From the NCBI GenBank assembly GCA_029531795.1, contig JAPEIS010000004.1, forward strand, positions 744,001-808,000: DNA of 64,000 bases. Reading direction: 5' to 3'. Under the pieces are notes generated by a model, which made no database searches, was not told the DNA's origin, and was given only the letters and a program-made list of their open reading frames with translations. Numbering within the stretch: position 1 is the first letter of the stretch; every line of letters begins with the position of its first letter. This document shows positions 1-12,700 of the stretch, piece by piece. Both the position numbers and the translations under genes were made by a program. The DNA is from Sclerotinia nivalis (lineage: Eukaryota; Ascomycota; Leotiomycetes; Helotiales; Sclerotiniaceae).

Positions 1-24
1 GATTGGAAGGAGAAAAATACTCAC

Positions 25-626
25 TCAAAAGCCTGTTCAAAAAATCGATCCCAATTTCCAATACTCCCCGTCATCATCCGCAGATAGATAAAGTCAAACT
101 TATCACCATCCCCAAAAGTCCATTCCTCCTCCAAATCATCCACCTGAAACATTGCATTTGGTGGTACAAACGTGGGTTGAATGGGGCTTAAATCAATGCC
201 CAACACCGTAGCTTGGGGATACTCATCCGCAAAATCCGTAGTCCAAATTCCCGTTCCACAGCCGGCATCGAGAACCCTCTCAAGCTTATTGGCGTCAATA
301 GGAGCCGTAAATAACCTACCGTCAAATGTGAGACTACACAGATGATGCTGTAGATCTAATCTCTCTTGCTCCATATCATCATTAGGATATGCGTATTTTC
401 CATCTTTATATGCGTGATATGTGCGTCCATTTTCAATGCGGTACCTGGTAATACTTGATGCGAGTGAAGTTGTGGAACTTCCGGGTTCGGATCCAAGCGC
501 TGAATCGCCATCGTCAAGTAAGGCTTCGGCGTCGTCGGCCTCTAGCGTAACGGGTACCGGAGCTGGCGCTGGCGTTGGCGCTGCTGCTGTGGCCGATGAA
601 GATCCCGCGGGTGGAGGCGAAGCCAT
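25..626 (-). CDS. SAM-dependent methyltransferase, LaeA/TAM type (5' exon only)
   Basis: This is the first exon of a class I S-adenosylmethionine-dependent methyltransferase; the rest lies beyond the left window edge. The Ala/Pro/Ser-rich low-complexity N-terminus (residues 1-58) is followed by a conserved stretch, YRIENGRTYHAYKDGKY, and then motif I, VLDAGCGTGIW (about 118-128), with the acidic ligand-type residue in GIDLSP near 145. This order is characteristic of the fungal LaeA-like/TAM methyltransferase superfamily. I chose the ATG at 626 because it opens the low-complexity leader; an in-frame ATG at 758 would add 44 residues of unconvincing sequence. The exon ends in GA at 25, followed by a consensus donor GTGAGT (24-19). 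The substrate cannot be inferred; members of this family range from secondary-metabolism regulators to orphan enzymes. Confidence 0.85.
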
Positions 627-1539
627 TGTAGTGTGGCTTTCTTGGCTAGTTCCTAGCGTGTTGGATGAATATATATATGTATTTATTGTTTGAGCCAATG
701 GTTTCGAATGCAATAGATCAATTAATCCCAAATATCGAAACAATCGACTAAAAAGCAAATTTCAAATAAACGCAAGGGGTATCGAAAACTCAATCACTGA
801 CGGAGTTGTACGAGGTCGTACCAACTTCAGAACCAAAAAAGAACTCAAAAAAGAACAAAAAGAATCTCAAAAAAGGATGACAATTTATATAATACTACCC
901 GAATAAAAACCTCGGTGCTGATTCCCAAACACTTATAATTCGACAAATAGACATGGTCCTAGACAACCTAGATCATGAATGACTTCAATTCGAAAAAATT
1001 GACACGTACAGGACAAGGTAAGCATCTCGAATTGCGGTCAGCAAAATTCTCATATGCTTTAGAAAGTCGATCACATCCTTCATCAAAAACTCTCTCCTCA
1101 AGCAAATGGCTAAGCCCTCTCCACATGCCCGATCTCCAACACAAGGCCACGTTATTTTATACAGGGCAAGCCCCTTGTCATTGCGTGTCTATTGGCGATA
1201 ATTGCGGGACGAAGTGGGGTGAGTGGGCATCGGCCAACACTCGGAACTTCGGAAGCGTTGACCTCTCTTGATGTGTGAACTCGAGAATTTTGCTAGAAGG
1301 CATTTTAGACGTTGTAGTACAGAGCTCCAGCGTCTCTTTTGATCGAATAGACAAAGAAAATCAACACATGAAAATAGTGTCATGGGAGAAATTTGAACAT
1401 TAATGTAAGAACCAAATATCCTATAAAATATCAGTAAGGCAAAAAAAAAAAAGAATCAAAAACTTCAACGTTGTCCTATTTCATCTGCATATCGTTAATT
1501 CGATCAAATCGCATCTTGTCAAAAATTCTTCAATCTGCA
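627..1539. other. Intergenic, no gene seen
   Basis: This 0.9 kb stretch separates the start of the methyltransferase from the 3' end of the WSC gene, so it should hold the methyltransferase promoter and the WSC terminator. Only short overlapping frames without family features occur. There is an A-run of 12 at about 1441-1452. Confidence 0.6.
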
Positions 1540-4500
1540 TCAAACACTAACCGTGCTCACTGCACTATTCCAAATACTATTACTTGCAGCCGACGCCAAC
1601 ACTGCCGTTGCTGCATAGAAGTTATACATATTCGGACCCCCGCAGCTTTCTTTCGAATTGCCCTTGCAAGGCATGGTACACGCGTGCGCACCCACTAGGC
1701 TACTTGGTTCAGGAGTTGGCGGCATTGTTCCCGCGTAACATTCCCTTCCATATTCTAGTCCGATGTATTTGTAGGTAACGGGAGTTTGAGCGGTTTTTTG
1801 AGCTAGGGCTGAAGAAAGACAAAGTTCAGGGGTCATGGAATCGTTCGAGAAGAGTTTTGGAAGATTGTGACCTCCATATGGTCCTCCTGCAGGGTCACTG
1901 AAACATCCAATTGAGGCGAAACCGAGCGTTGCAATAGTGGATACCAAGGGCGTGGTTGATGTTGTGATCGACGGATTATTGTTCAATGAGGAAGGAGTAA
2001 TTGAAGAAGTTATTGAAGGTTGCGTACCTGTGACAGATGATGTGGTGGTTGAGACTAATGCACTGGAGGATATTGAGGAAGATTTTGAGGGATTGGCCAC
2101 ATCACTTCGAAGGGAGGAAGAGACCGAACGGGCCGAAGAAACGGAGCTTGAAGTTGAGCTAGAGCTTGGACTAATGCCCGCAACACTGTGATACATTTGC
2201 AAACGAGAGGATCCACCACACTACCGAATCATGGCGGTCAGTAATCTCCATCAGTTGCACGGATCATTATTGGGACTTACATATTCTAAAGGATTTCCCA
2301 TGCACACCAAAGAACAAGTATTTCCTGATGTAGACACAACACTACCTGCATTAACAACATTCCCACAGTAACCTATAAAAGAATCAGCTTCATCCCAGAG
2401 TACGATTCCCCAGAAATTCATACACTCCCTCCGATATTCAATGCCAAACCAGGCAAAAGCGGAACAAAATGCATAACAACTTTCGATAGTCATACTATCG
2501 TTTGCATAGCTCTTTCCGCTTAGAGCTCTTCCGGTAGTAGCTTCGGTATAGCATCCCACGAAAGAATATGAGCCGATAGTTTGGACGATTACAGGACCAG
2601 TGGAGGTTGGTATGACCGAAGTGGTCGAAGTAGAAGTTGTAGCGGAGGTTGCAGTGACAGTTGAGGTAGTAGTGGAATTTTGAGGCGAGCTGCTGGCTGG
2701 CAACGAAGATGAAGAGGAGGATGTAGTTGTGGAAGTAGAGCTTGAAGTACTGCTGCTGCTGCTCGAAGGACTCGAGAGTCCGGGAATTGAATCTGGGCCA
2801 GGAACATACTTGGTCCTATCATAGTAAACAGATACAAATGTCCCGTCTCCTCCGCATGCCTGCGTTTTATCTCCCGGGCAGCTGAATGTACATTTATTCA
2901 GGGACGGATCACTACTATTAAAAAGTTAATCACTTCAACTTCCAAATTTGGATCTGACTTACTATTTTGCTGCTATTGGGGCATTATTTCCGCACCAGCA
3001 TTCTGTGTCTAATTTAAATCAGCTGCCGACCTGCATTGTACTTGGAAATTCTTACGATATTCCGTGCCAGCAAACTTATATCCCAGATTAAAACAATTCG
3101 TCAAGCACCATCCATTCTCATTGGTAGCATTATTATACTGTTGCTGTAACTGCCGTCCGCCACCATCATAATAGCAACCCAGATAAAGATACTCTGCAGA
3201 TCCATTTGACAGCAAAGGTCCAAGTTGCCTTGTGACAATGTTGGCTGTGACTTGAACATCATGAATTCCGAATGTGATGTCGCTGCTTTGGTTAGCGACA
3301 ACATGATTTGTTAGAATGGAAAGCACTTACTCAGTATTCAAGATCCACACATCAGAAACAGTATGATCAAGCCGATTCACACCAAGAGGAGCGGCAACGA
3401 TAGAAACTGCGCCCGTGGCACATGTATTAACCTCGATGACTTGACCTTCATGAAGATCCACGGCAGAATTAGGAGCCAATAGTTCTGTATCAATAGGTGG
3501 CTTACTCTTGGTGATGAGAAGTGCTGATCCGCCCGAATTACAAATCCGAATGTACGAAGTGACAGTCTTTCCAGCCAAAACATTTCCAAAGTTCATTACT
3601 ACTGGTTCTGAGAAATCCCAACCTCCTTCAATTGTTGCAATCGAGATATTAGCAATCGGTGCTGTGGAAGCACTGCCCGTGATGAAGGCATTCCCGTTAC
3701 CTCCATCTGTCCAGAATTCAACAAATGTTGAATATGCTCCAGTGGTATTGCTTATGAAGTTCAATGGAACTGTCACTGACCCTCCACTTGCAATTGTGTC
3801 ACCAGCCCTTGGTATGGCTGTTGTGCTGAAACCATTTCCGAGATTTCCGTTTGTAATATTTGTGTATTTTGGATCTATTGATGTTGATTCATTAGCCATG
3901 TAGGCTAAATAACCGTAATTCAGGAATGTTTTTCAGCCGCAGAAAAAGGTAAAAGGTCATGGATAGCCAAATATATGTCAAACGGAGCGCAATGCCCAAA
4001 ATGGTGAAATAAAATTGGTAGGCTTACCACCATCGTCAGGTGCGATATTAGGAGTCCATGCTGACCCATAAATATTCATAACCTGTGCCCCAATGTTTGA
4101 AATAATTACAGTCCCACTCAGACCAGTCAGTGCCGATTGTGACCCTACAACAATGCCACCCAGGTCAACTTCTGCAGGTGCAATATCCAGAAATGGTCCC
4201 TTGCTAACAGTCGTACCGGAGAGAGATACAGGAACCAAGGTACTATACTTAGGTATTGCATTCGTGGTATAGAGATCCAGACTCGTCCTGGCCACTCCAG
4301 GGAGAACATGCCCAAAAGATGCATTCTGGGCATCATTAATGGAAGCTTGGGTAAGATTCCAGGTAACCGGAAACGAGAAATTTGCGCCTTGGGCTAATGG
4401 CCCTTGTGGTAAGGTTGAATTGACACATTGCCAGGTTTTATCGCCTGTGGCGCATCCATTCACTGAAGTGATGGCAATTTGGGCAGTGCAGTTGATAATC

Positions 4501-6652
4501 TGAGTACCGGTTGAGCCAATGGCAACTTGACCAAAGTCGACCGGTTGAGTACACTGAAGAGGTAAAGCAACAGGTGATCCTAAGCAGATGACATTGCCAT
4601 TCGTATCTGAAACATATAATCGTCCATCTCCAAAAGCGGGACGTTGGAACTTATTGAGACCTCCAGTTGGTGGAAGCGATATTGGTGTCAAGATTCCATT
4701 TACAGGTACAGCATTGTATGCTTTTAGTCCAGCATTTGGATCTGAAATCCAAAGAATACCTGTACCGGCCTGACCTTTGTAAGTAGTAGTAGTCGGTATT
4801 CCTAGCAGTGAATTATTAACCCTGTCGTAGAAATATCTCATGCTCGTCTTCTTACCTATCCCAACAGAACCTGCGGAATTTGTTGCGCTTTGCCCGAACA
4901 AAGTAAAAAGTGGCGCGCCTTGATCATCATGCCCTAACTTGTAACAGACTGTCGGAAAGCCTAAATATTTTATACGCTATTAACATATGTTATTCCGATC
5001 TAGATTCAACGCATCTCTCACCGACAGGGGTAAAGCTGTGTTGCGTTAGAACAGTCCTACTTGTAAAAATATCTTGTAGCAACTTACTAGATATAACCAC
5101 CTTCGAGAGGATATGAGCCCGGACCAGCGAAAATAGAGCCTTGCGCAATGATCGTTTGGAGTATGTTGTCGGTTCCTAAAGGATTGTCAACCAAAATACA
5201 CATAACAGTGACTGCGGCATCACCTCCGGCTCCTTGCTTGAATCCACCAAGATTATTTGCATTTAAGATACTAAATCATTGTTAGCCATAAACACATAAA
5301 AGTTCTGGTTCTTCCTTGTACTATGCTTTTCCATTTTTTCCAATAACAATAGCGATTCGTGAAACCCCAGTGCCGACAAACACAGTAGGATCTAATAGGG
5401 CCACGCCGCCAGATCCTAGATCTCGATCACCAGCATCCATTGAGACATATTCGTATGGCTCAAAGTAATCCGACAAGGTAATTTTTCCGGCAGTAGAAAC
5501 AGCAAAATCTCCAACAACTTCGTCTAGAGTCGAAAGTGGTGTTCTTCCCGACGCTGGTACATCACCATTGGCATGTCCTTCTCCATTCCTGGACCGAATT
5601 AGCACATCATTTGCAGAATGGATAAACTAAGCATATTTGACTTACCCCGTGGCAAGGAATAGGCGATTTCCATCAGTTGCGAGACCCATACCTCCTTGCC
5701 ATATCCCAGCCTTTCCACCTTGCTGGATATTGAAATCCGCCACGACAGGCGGAGCTCCTGGGCTAGACTCCATAGCAAATATGGACGTTACACCAACTCC
5801 AGGGGTTGTGCTAACTCCAACCAACATTCCAGTATAATTAAAGAGGTCGCAATGCCCTCCAAATGCGCCAATTACCACTCCATTAATCAAGGTAACAGAT
5901 GGTCTCTGAAGAACCGTGCCGCCAAGAAAGTACCTATAAAGATAAGTATAATTGGCATCAATCTGGAGTGATCCCATTTACCTTGTGTTATCATTATCTG
6001 CGAAATTGCCATCAATAAGAACGGGAAACCCAGGAATATCTTGGAGAGTGATGATATCCACGGCATAGAACTTGTACAGCCCTACCCACTCGTTAGCACA
6101 AAATCTTGCGCATTACAATATTCCCTACCATTAACAACCCCTCCACTAGCAGCACCATTTTTATATCCTTTGGAGAAAAAGTATACGATATTCGTTGATG
6201 GATCTATAATAGGAGTACCAATGATACCAATAAAATCCGGGATATCGGTACATCTATCTGTATCAGCTGGGTTTCGATCAGATCTTCAGCCCAACTTACC
6301 CAAGATCACTTTGGAGGAAAGGTGGTTGAATAACTCGCGAGTTCAACAAAGTACCATTAGCTGCATCCAAAATACGTATTACATTCATCGCTGATGCAAG
6401 GAAGACCAACTGTGATCTGCCTGGTGGAGTATATACTAATGGTTTCGCGTACCACTTCTCCTTATTGTTCCCATAGTTGTTTTTCCATAAAATCCCAAAT
6501 ATGGCAGACCCAACTGTCGCAGGGTGCATATTATGGTTATCTAGATAGCCAGATTGCGGTGCATCTGCGTCTCGAATTTCGTCTGTAGGTGCCAAAGAGC
6601 TCACCAGTGCTGGTACAAAGGCAAACAAGATCAGAAGTTTTGACCACATCAT
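1540..6652 (-). CDS. Secreted PQQ-like beta-propeller / Ig-like / triple WSC-domain protein
   Basis: I model 14 exons: 6652-6300, 6253-6129, 6081-5982, 5933-5646, 5588-5322, 5270-5088, 5035-5022, 4960-4028, 3904-3331, 3282-3056, 3002-2963, 2914-2424, 2372-2281 and 2220-1540. They total 4,368 nt, giving 1,455 residues in one frame with GT-AG introns of 46-123 nt. A signal peptide starts at MMWSKLLILFAF. Residues 30-580 look like a quinoprotein-type beta-propeller. Three Ig-like (ASH/HYDIN-type) segments follow near 584, 705 and 857. Three Cys-rich WSC domains lie near 975-1070, 1150-1232 and 1330-1430 (for example CYCGN, EYCGG, SCGGPNMYNFY), separated by Ser/Thr-rich linkers that are probably O-glycosylated. 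WSC domains bind wall or extracellular glycans, so a secreted, wall-associated role is inferred. No redox or hydrolase catalytic motif was identified, and no clear C-terminal membrane anchor is present. Confidence 0.85.
5022..5035 (-). other. 14-nt micro-exon of the WSC gene
   Basis: Between exon 6 and exon 8 the frame is kept only if a 14-nt exon (CTTTACCCCTGTCG) is included. It is flanked by a 52-nt intron (donor GTAAGT at 5087, acceptor CACAG ending at 5036) and a 61-nt intron (donor GTGAGA at 5021, acceptor TTTAG ending at 4961). Inclusion yields GGYIYFTPVGFPTVCYK, a natural beta-propeller strand. Direct splicing of exon 6 to the acceptors before exon 8 that I tried meets a stop each time. 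Confidence 0.75.
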
Positions 6653-8047
6653 CGCGTGGCTGTGAATGATTGAAATTACAATCGCAATATCGAGCAATTC
6701 TGCGAATGCGGCAAAGACATGGAAAAATCACGCTAGAAAGGCTTTCTTTTGATATTTGCAGAATGAGGAAAGCACGAGGTCAGACCAGGAAGATATCGAG
6801 GTAATAGCATAATGGCACTTTCCACCTGTGACACAACTCAAGAATTTGACGGAAACCTGCATAGTTCTCCGGGGAAATTGTATGGAGGAAACAAAACTCC
6901 ATGTTTCAATTGATCATCGCAGCCGTAATGATGTGGTATTGTGATATATCGCGATATCAATTAACATGATATTTATCAACGTCCCACAACTAGTGACGAC
7001 AGATAACGGATATATACTTCCTTGTAAGATTTCCCATAACATGGTTGCACTTGAGCATGGAATCCGGTACGAAGAGCAGTCTAGATTAATGTTGGAGCCT
7101 CTTAAACAGACCCCAAGATTTCTAGTACAATGATTATTCCGAGGATGTCTTAGAATGGAGGAACCCAAAGAAGACACAAACACAAAAACGACATCAAAAT
7201 TCGATAGATCTTGAAATCATCCGAAAATTTTGGCTCCCAAACTATCAAAAATTGCCTTCCAAGTGGTACTATTGTTGAACGCGTACACCCGTCCCTACTA
7301 TCCGAAGCATGAGCAAATGCAAAACCATCCGACTTGGCAGAAGAGGTCAAGTTCGCGAGGCCATTGTTGGAAATCAATGATGGTTGAGGGGAGGAAACAA
7401 GATGTCGAGAAAAAAGATCGACAATAGTGTTATGTACGCCTAATTTTCAGTCTCGGCGGTACAACGGCTTCGTCCTCTACCACCCAAACACCGGACAATC
7501 CCAACCCAGTACAAAACAAATATCATGGCATTCAGCTTCAATTACATTTTTGTATGAAACATTCGTGATCACCATGAAAAGCCCTATGGCAACACCAACA
7601 TGTGAATGACACGACGCGTCGATCAGATGCGCCCTCCAGAAGATCGAAAAAAGCATAAATGTGTCTCATGAACTTGCGACGAGATTTTTGAGGACACAAA
7701 ACTATGGTCCAACAACGATATTGTGTAATAAATCCGATTGATCCTGATCTATGAAGTATCTGGGAAGCATTCTCAGAGGTGAGATAGATGGCCAATTCAC
7801 GTGATGACACGTGGGCTCTGATGTCGCGTGTCTTGATTAATGTTCATCAAACCAATCCAGAATGTGAAGAATGTGGATATAAGTTGATCATATGGTGTGG
7901 TACTTCTAATATATATACAATGAATATAATAGTATGCAACAATGCAAAATATTGACTCGTTCTTGATTCCCAACCCTCATACCCATCACCAATCATAAAC
8001 ATTCAAACTCATCAATCATCTTTCCCCATCAAATATTTCAGCCCAAC
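6653..8047. other. Intergenic, no gene seen
   Basis: This 1.4 kb lies between the 5' end of the WSC gene and the 3' end of the esterase gene, so it should hold the WSC promoter. The longest frame (7538-7810, minus strand, 90 codons) has no family features and I do not call it. Confidence 0.55.
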
Positions 8048-9781
8048 CTAATAAACCGGCATATCAAACGCATCCAAATCATAAATCCACGAATCAATAC
8101 TCTCCTGCTCATACCGACATTCCATAGTCGTCCCATTATTCGTCCAGAAGGGTCTCAAAGGCCACCCACAAATCTGTTGATTCATCCCAGTATTTTCTCC
8201 CTGCAAAACCGTCGCATTTAAAGTAACAGGAGCCACCCCATTTTCCACCCAATCAATCAAAACCTGCAAATTCGTTTGTGGCCATGGTCCATTAGGTTCC
8301 GCTGCATTCACCGCACAATGCGAACCGCCTGGTACGAGGAATAGTCGATAGAATTCATTAGTTGCGGCGACGGAATCATTGTATGAGATTCCTGGGTTCA
8401 TAATCTCCCGCACGGATTCGTAATATCGGACGGATGAGGCGGTGGGGATACTAAAGTCGGATTCGCCGTGGAAATGTATTATTTTTCCGCCGGCGTTTTT
8501 ATAAGGAGTGAGGTCTGGCCAGTTGGTCATTAGCACATCGTTGTAGCGGTTCCAACCATCTTGGATCCAGTCGCGGAGCGTATCGTATGTTACTCCTTCG
8601 AGAGATTGGAGATTAGAACCATTTTTGAGATCGAGGAGAACTTCGACAAAGGAACCGCCAAGAGAGGTGATATCGAGACCGAATTGACCGGTTGTAGGGT
8701 CGTAGGATGTGGATGCATCGGTGAAGGTGGAGGAGGGGGTATATGTGAAATAGGCGCGTTTGCCGTCGGTGGTGTGGAGACCGTCGAGTATTTTCTGGGC
8801 TACTGCTAGACCCTTGGCTGAGATCGATCCATTTTGTGCGGGTGTAGGACCAGCAAAAAATCCTCCTGCCGCTGCAGGACAAGAATATGGTGTACCCAAA
8901 AGAGTTGAGACGTTGAAGTTCATCGTGCAAAGATCCGTTCGGGAGACTACTCCATCTGTTTTACCATCATATGGATCGCAAGCAATGATTGTCTCATTGA
9001 CAATCTTCTGCAATTCGCAAGGTGGTGGATAATAATCCAAAGTTTGCTCCACGACGTTCGAATAAAGGTGTTGCACTTGTTGGAATGCATATCTGAAAGC
9101 CGGTGCACCAATTGCCGCTCCATCAAATTGATCCGCAAAACGTTGAACTTGACTAAAGCCTTCTCTGCCACCTTCAGAACAACCTTGATAATAGGAGTAC
9201 AAGGTAGCGTTATTAGCCGTCATATTAAAAATAGTTGAAGTAAATTCCTTCCCAATGACACTCATCTCATGAATAGCATTATATCCAAACATGTACACAT
9301 TTTGCCAATTGACCGTTCCATTCGCAAGAAGAAATTGGGCAATAGTATTACTTTGAAAGATTCCAAAACCACCATCAGTTTCACCAGAAACTGCACCATA
9401 TTCCACTCCTCCAGGTAATGATTGGGCTCCTGAATTGATGGCATATCCACCACCACCTGTAGAAAGATAGCGGTTTTGAAAATTTGCTGGTGCAGGAACC
9501 CAGTATGTTAGAAGGACACTGTCATTCAGACCATCGTGAGAGTACTTGAACGTAACAGCACAATAATCGATGAGGGCATTGGGATAAAATACACTGGATG
9601 CCGAGGCGTTTGTCACCGTCTTAGCTGTGATGGATGTTGGATCTAGAGTTATTCCATTATAAAAATCGACAGCTGGGAAGTTGGCCGCGAGATAGGTTGG
9701 TGTACAAATATCGGTTAAGCTGAGGGATTGTGCCAGAGCCGGGAGAGAAGCAATGGCAGTTGCGACATGTGAAGAACGCAT
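8048..9781 (-). CDS. Tannase / feruloyl esterase family hydrolase, secreted
   Basis: This intronless 577-residue protein belongs to the tannase family, which hydrolyses ester bonds of gallic or ferulic acid in plant tannins and cell-wall polysaccharides. The N-terminus is a signal peptide (about residues 1-20). The nucleophile is Ser202 in GCSEGGREG. Asp442 (HGESD) and His488 (GGSHC) complete the triad. Cys201 and Cys489 flank the Ser and His and would form the CS-D-HC disulfide typical of the family. The motif CDPYDGKTDGVVS (268-280) matches the lid-domain calcium-binding loop. Length and residue order agree with fungal FaeB-type enzymes. Many N-glycosylation sites (NGT, NGS, NAT) fit secretion. 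Tannase and feruloyl esterase cannot be told apart from sequence alone, so I give no symbol. Confidence 0.93.
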   Translation of the reverse strand: MRSSHVATAIASLPALAQSLSLTDICTPTYLAANFPAVDFYNGITLDPTSITAKTVTNASASSVFYPNALIDYCAVTFKYSHDGLNDSVLLTYWVPAPANFQNRYLSTGGGGYAINSGAQSLPGGVEYGAVSGETDGGFGIFQSNTIAQFLLANGTVNWQNVYMFGYNAIHEMSVIGKEFTSTIFNMTANNATLYSYYQGCSEGGREGFSQVQRFADQFDGAAIGAPAFRYAFQQVQHLYSNVVEQTLDYYPPPCELQKIVNETIIACDPYDGKTDGVVSRTDLCTMNFNVSTLLGTPYSCPAAAGGFFAGPTPAQNGSISAKGLAVAQKILDGLHTTDGKRAYFTYTPSSTFTDASTSYDPTTGQFGLDITSLGGSFVEVLLDLKNGSNLQSLEGVTYDTLRDWIQDGWNRYNDVLMTNWPDLTPYKNAGGKIIHFHGESDFSIPTASSVRYYESVREIMNPGISYNDSVAATNEFYRLFLVPGGSHCAVNAAEPNGPWPQTNLQVLIDWVENGVAPVTLNATVLQGENTGMNQQICGWPLRPFWTNNGTTMECRYEQESIDSWIYDLDAFDMPVY

Positions 9782-12700
9782 ATTGATCTTCTAGGGGGTT
9801 TTCCGACCCGCGAATGATGGTTGAGGTGAAGAGAAAGATAAGATGAGGATGAAACACTAGAGTCATACTCCACGGTCTTATATTCTTCTTGGACCGGGTC
9901 ATTGTAATTCTGGCCGAATATCCGCATGTGGTCTGAGCCATAATGAACAACTAAAATCCCGTTCTAGACGATTTTGAATCTAAATCCGTCTCCAACACGT
10001 AATGCGTGGGGATTAATGTGACGATGATGTCTTATTGAACTTGCAGAAGATGCAGGGTTAGTGATTGTTTTTGTGGGGGTTTATGGGGCTCAAAGTAATC
10101 TGATTGAAGATTGAATGCCATTAAGGTTATTGTGGGGATGTAGGTGCCGCAATAGATGGGAGTGGAACTAATCTCGGTCCCGAAGAAAGTCTAAACTTCG
10201 TTTCTGTTTAAAGTTATTTAGTTGACTGGGGACGGGAATGATACTGTATGTGTTTAGCATCATAATTGTCGGAGAGCAAACTAGGAATATACCGGTATCG
10301 GTACCATCTACTTTTGTTTACGCGGAGGGAAGTCGGACGATGCCTGCCAAGCATCAACCAGCAGTCAGACTCAGAAACGAACCCGATAACAACTGCAATT
10401 CACTCGATTCTCCCAAATGGCCTCAGAACAACTGCTTTAGAGAGAAAAAACCTAAACAAATAAAGTCCTCGATCCGGGGGCGGAGATGAGGATGGGGAGA
10501 CAGTGATAGTGATACCATGCAATGGAGCGCATGTAACGATCACCGTGCCGTTTTGTGGAGTGTACCTTATAGAGCTTCTAGACTTTGCTTAGAATAAATC
10601 AAATCGATTTTGCTCTTAGGATTGTATAAAGCTTTGATAAGACAGGGCAGAGGAGAGTCACACTGACCATATGAGTAACAAAGATATAACAGAAGCGAAG
10701 GATGCCTTCACACAAGTGTTGTTTTCAGCAAATTAGGCCAAGTTGAGACTAGCCGTGGATAACTCGAGAAACCTGTTTGGTCATCATTGTTATAGGAATG
10801 GTAATAATCATGTATATAGAAGACCAATCCTCACACTTTGAACTCCAACCAGATACATTTCCTATTGCCATCCTAAGCTCATTCCATCAAATCATCCAGT
10901 ATCAGCACGCTAACCTTGTAAACCCCGTTCAACATGAAGATGAAATAAAAAGAATGATCTAAAGAACGACAAAATACACCCAACAATAAGAAGAAAATCG
11001 TCGACGCATACAGACAGTGCATATCAAAAGTAAACCCTCTCCAAGGGCTAGTGACGACAATCCAGCTCAACCTGCGCTACCTCGTTCTCGTTCCAATTTC
11101 AAGCCAACCCTTTCTTCAAGAGGCCAAATTCCCTCTACCATACACCTGAACTCTCCAAGTCTACTCTTCTAAAACACTGAATGATACTAAATATGATCTT
11201 CAATTTATCTTCCCAAGACAGACACCCAAATATCTCAACGTTTTTCACATCATCCAGGTAGTCTCGTCATCGATTAAAGCCCATTTAAAAGAGTTCGATC
11301 TCATAAGCACCATCAGGGAACAAAGGAAGTTCTTCTCGGATAGCCTGTGTATTTCCAATAACTAGCAAATCTCCAGTCTTTCGCAGGATAAAATCTTCAT
11401 GATATCCCAATAAGTGAAATAATTTGCTTCTGGTACCATACCAAGGGGGCATAGTCCTAGTGTCCCACTTTTTGCTGCATATGACCCAGCTATTGGATCA
11501 TCTCCGCATATTCCTCAAATCTCTTCAACTTCAAACTTATCAAAACCAAAAACATTCCTGTGTGTACTGAACAATCTCCCAATATCTTTTTCGCCAAGTA
11601 CTTCCTCGATAAACTTTTGATTATCTTTTCTCCTATAGGAAGTAAGGGTGACATTGACACGTATCTCCACCAAAATACGAAAAATGGTCCCAACAAGCTG
11701 TGAGGCCGTTTAATTATAAGGACACCTTGTTCTCATATCAAGCCAAAACTCGCCAGTCTGGCCGTTTACCATTTGATAGTCAAGCGTCCATCAAAAAAAT
11801 ACCTCATGGAATCTAGCCATCTATTGAAAACCCTACAAATTGGATATATCAGCTCGATCTCAGTATCTAGCCTCAATTTCCCAATAACGCTCGAGCGTCT
11901 GCATGAAGTAGCATGGAATTTCACTTGACCAGCCAAACATGCAGCCAGATGGGCATTGAATGCGAAGACGATCACCAGGTTTTACTCAACTTGCAGTGTA
12001 AATTTGGGAGCCGGGAAGCTGGGTGGATGTATCAGTATAGGATTGATGGGATGAAGATTGGAAACTGTGAGGTAACGATAGTAATGGCTGTTGCAGCACC
12101 ATCGTCTCAAGATATCGCCTGTGCCAATCCAATGCAATGCCAGAATGTCATTGAGAATAATCTAGCATAAACACTGCAGCGTTGGATATGAGGATACTCG
12201 CAGATACCACGGGGATTATATCTCGAAATTGTGATACGCCCGGAGTCCACAGGAAAAGACTGCCAGGCTACCGGCTTGGATTTTGGGGTTTGGATGAAGT
12301 GTGAAAGGACGCAACCAAGGGGTATATGGAATATGAAGACTATCAATCAATATAGATAGATATTCTGGAGACGTGACCTTGTATCATTACCCAGGTATAT
12401 ATATGAGAACATATACGAATTTGTCCCAGAGAAAAATGAATTAAGCAACTTGACGCTAAAGGGTGATGTTGATCAATTTGCCAAAAGTGGTCACCACTTG
12501 CGCAAAATCACTTTACACAAACCGGATATAAGACCCGAAAATTGTTCTTATTCCCAGTCGATGATACTTTCTACGATTTGCGCTAAATTTGTTCAAGAGA
12601 GGAAAGAAAATTTTCAGATGTGCAACAAATTTATTTGGGGCGGAGCTATCACGTGACTCCCGGACAAGTAGTGAGGTGATTTTGAGACGAGACTTCAATT

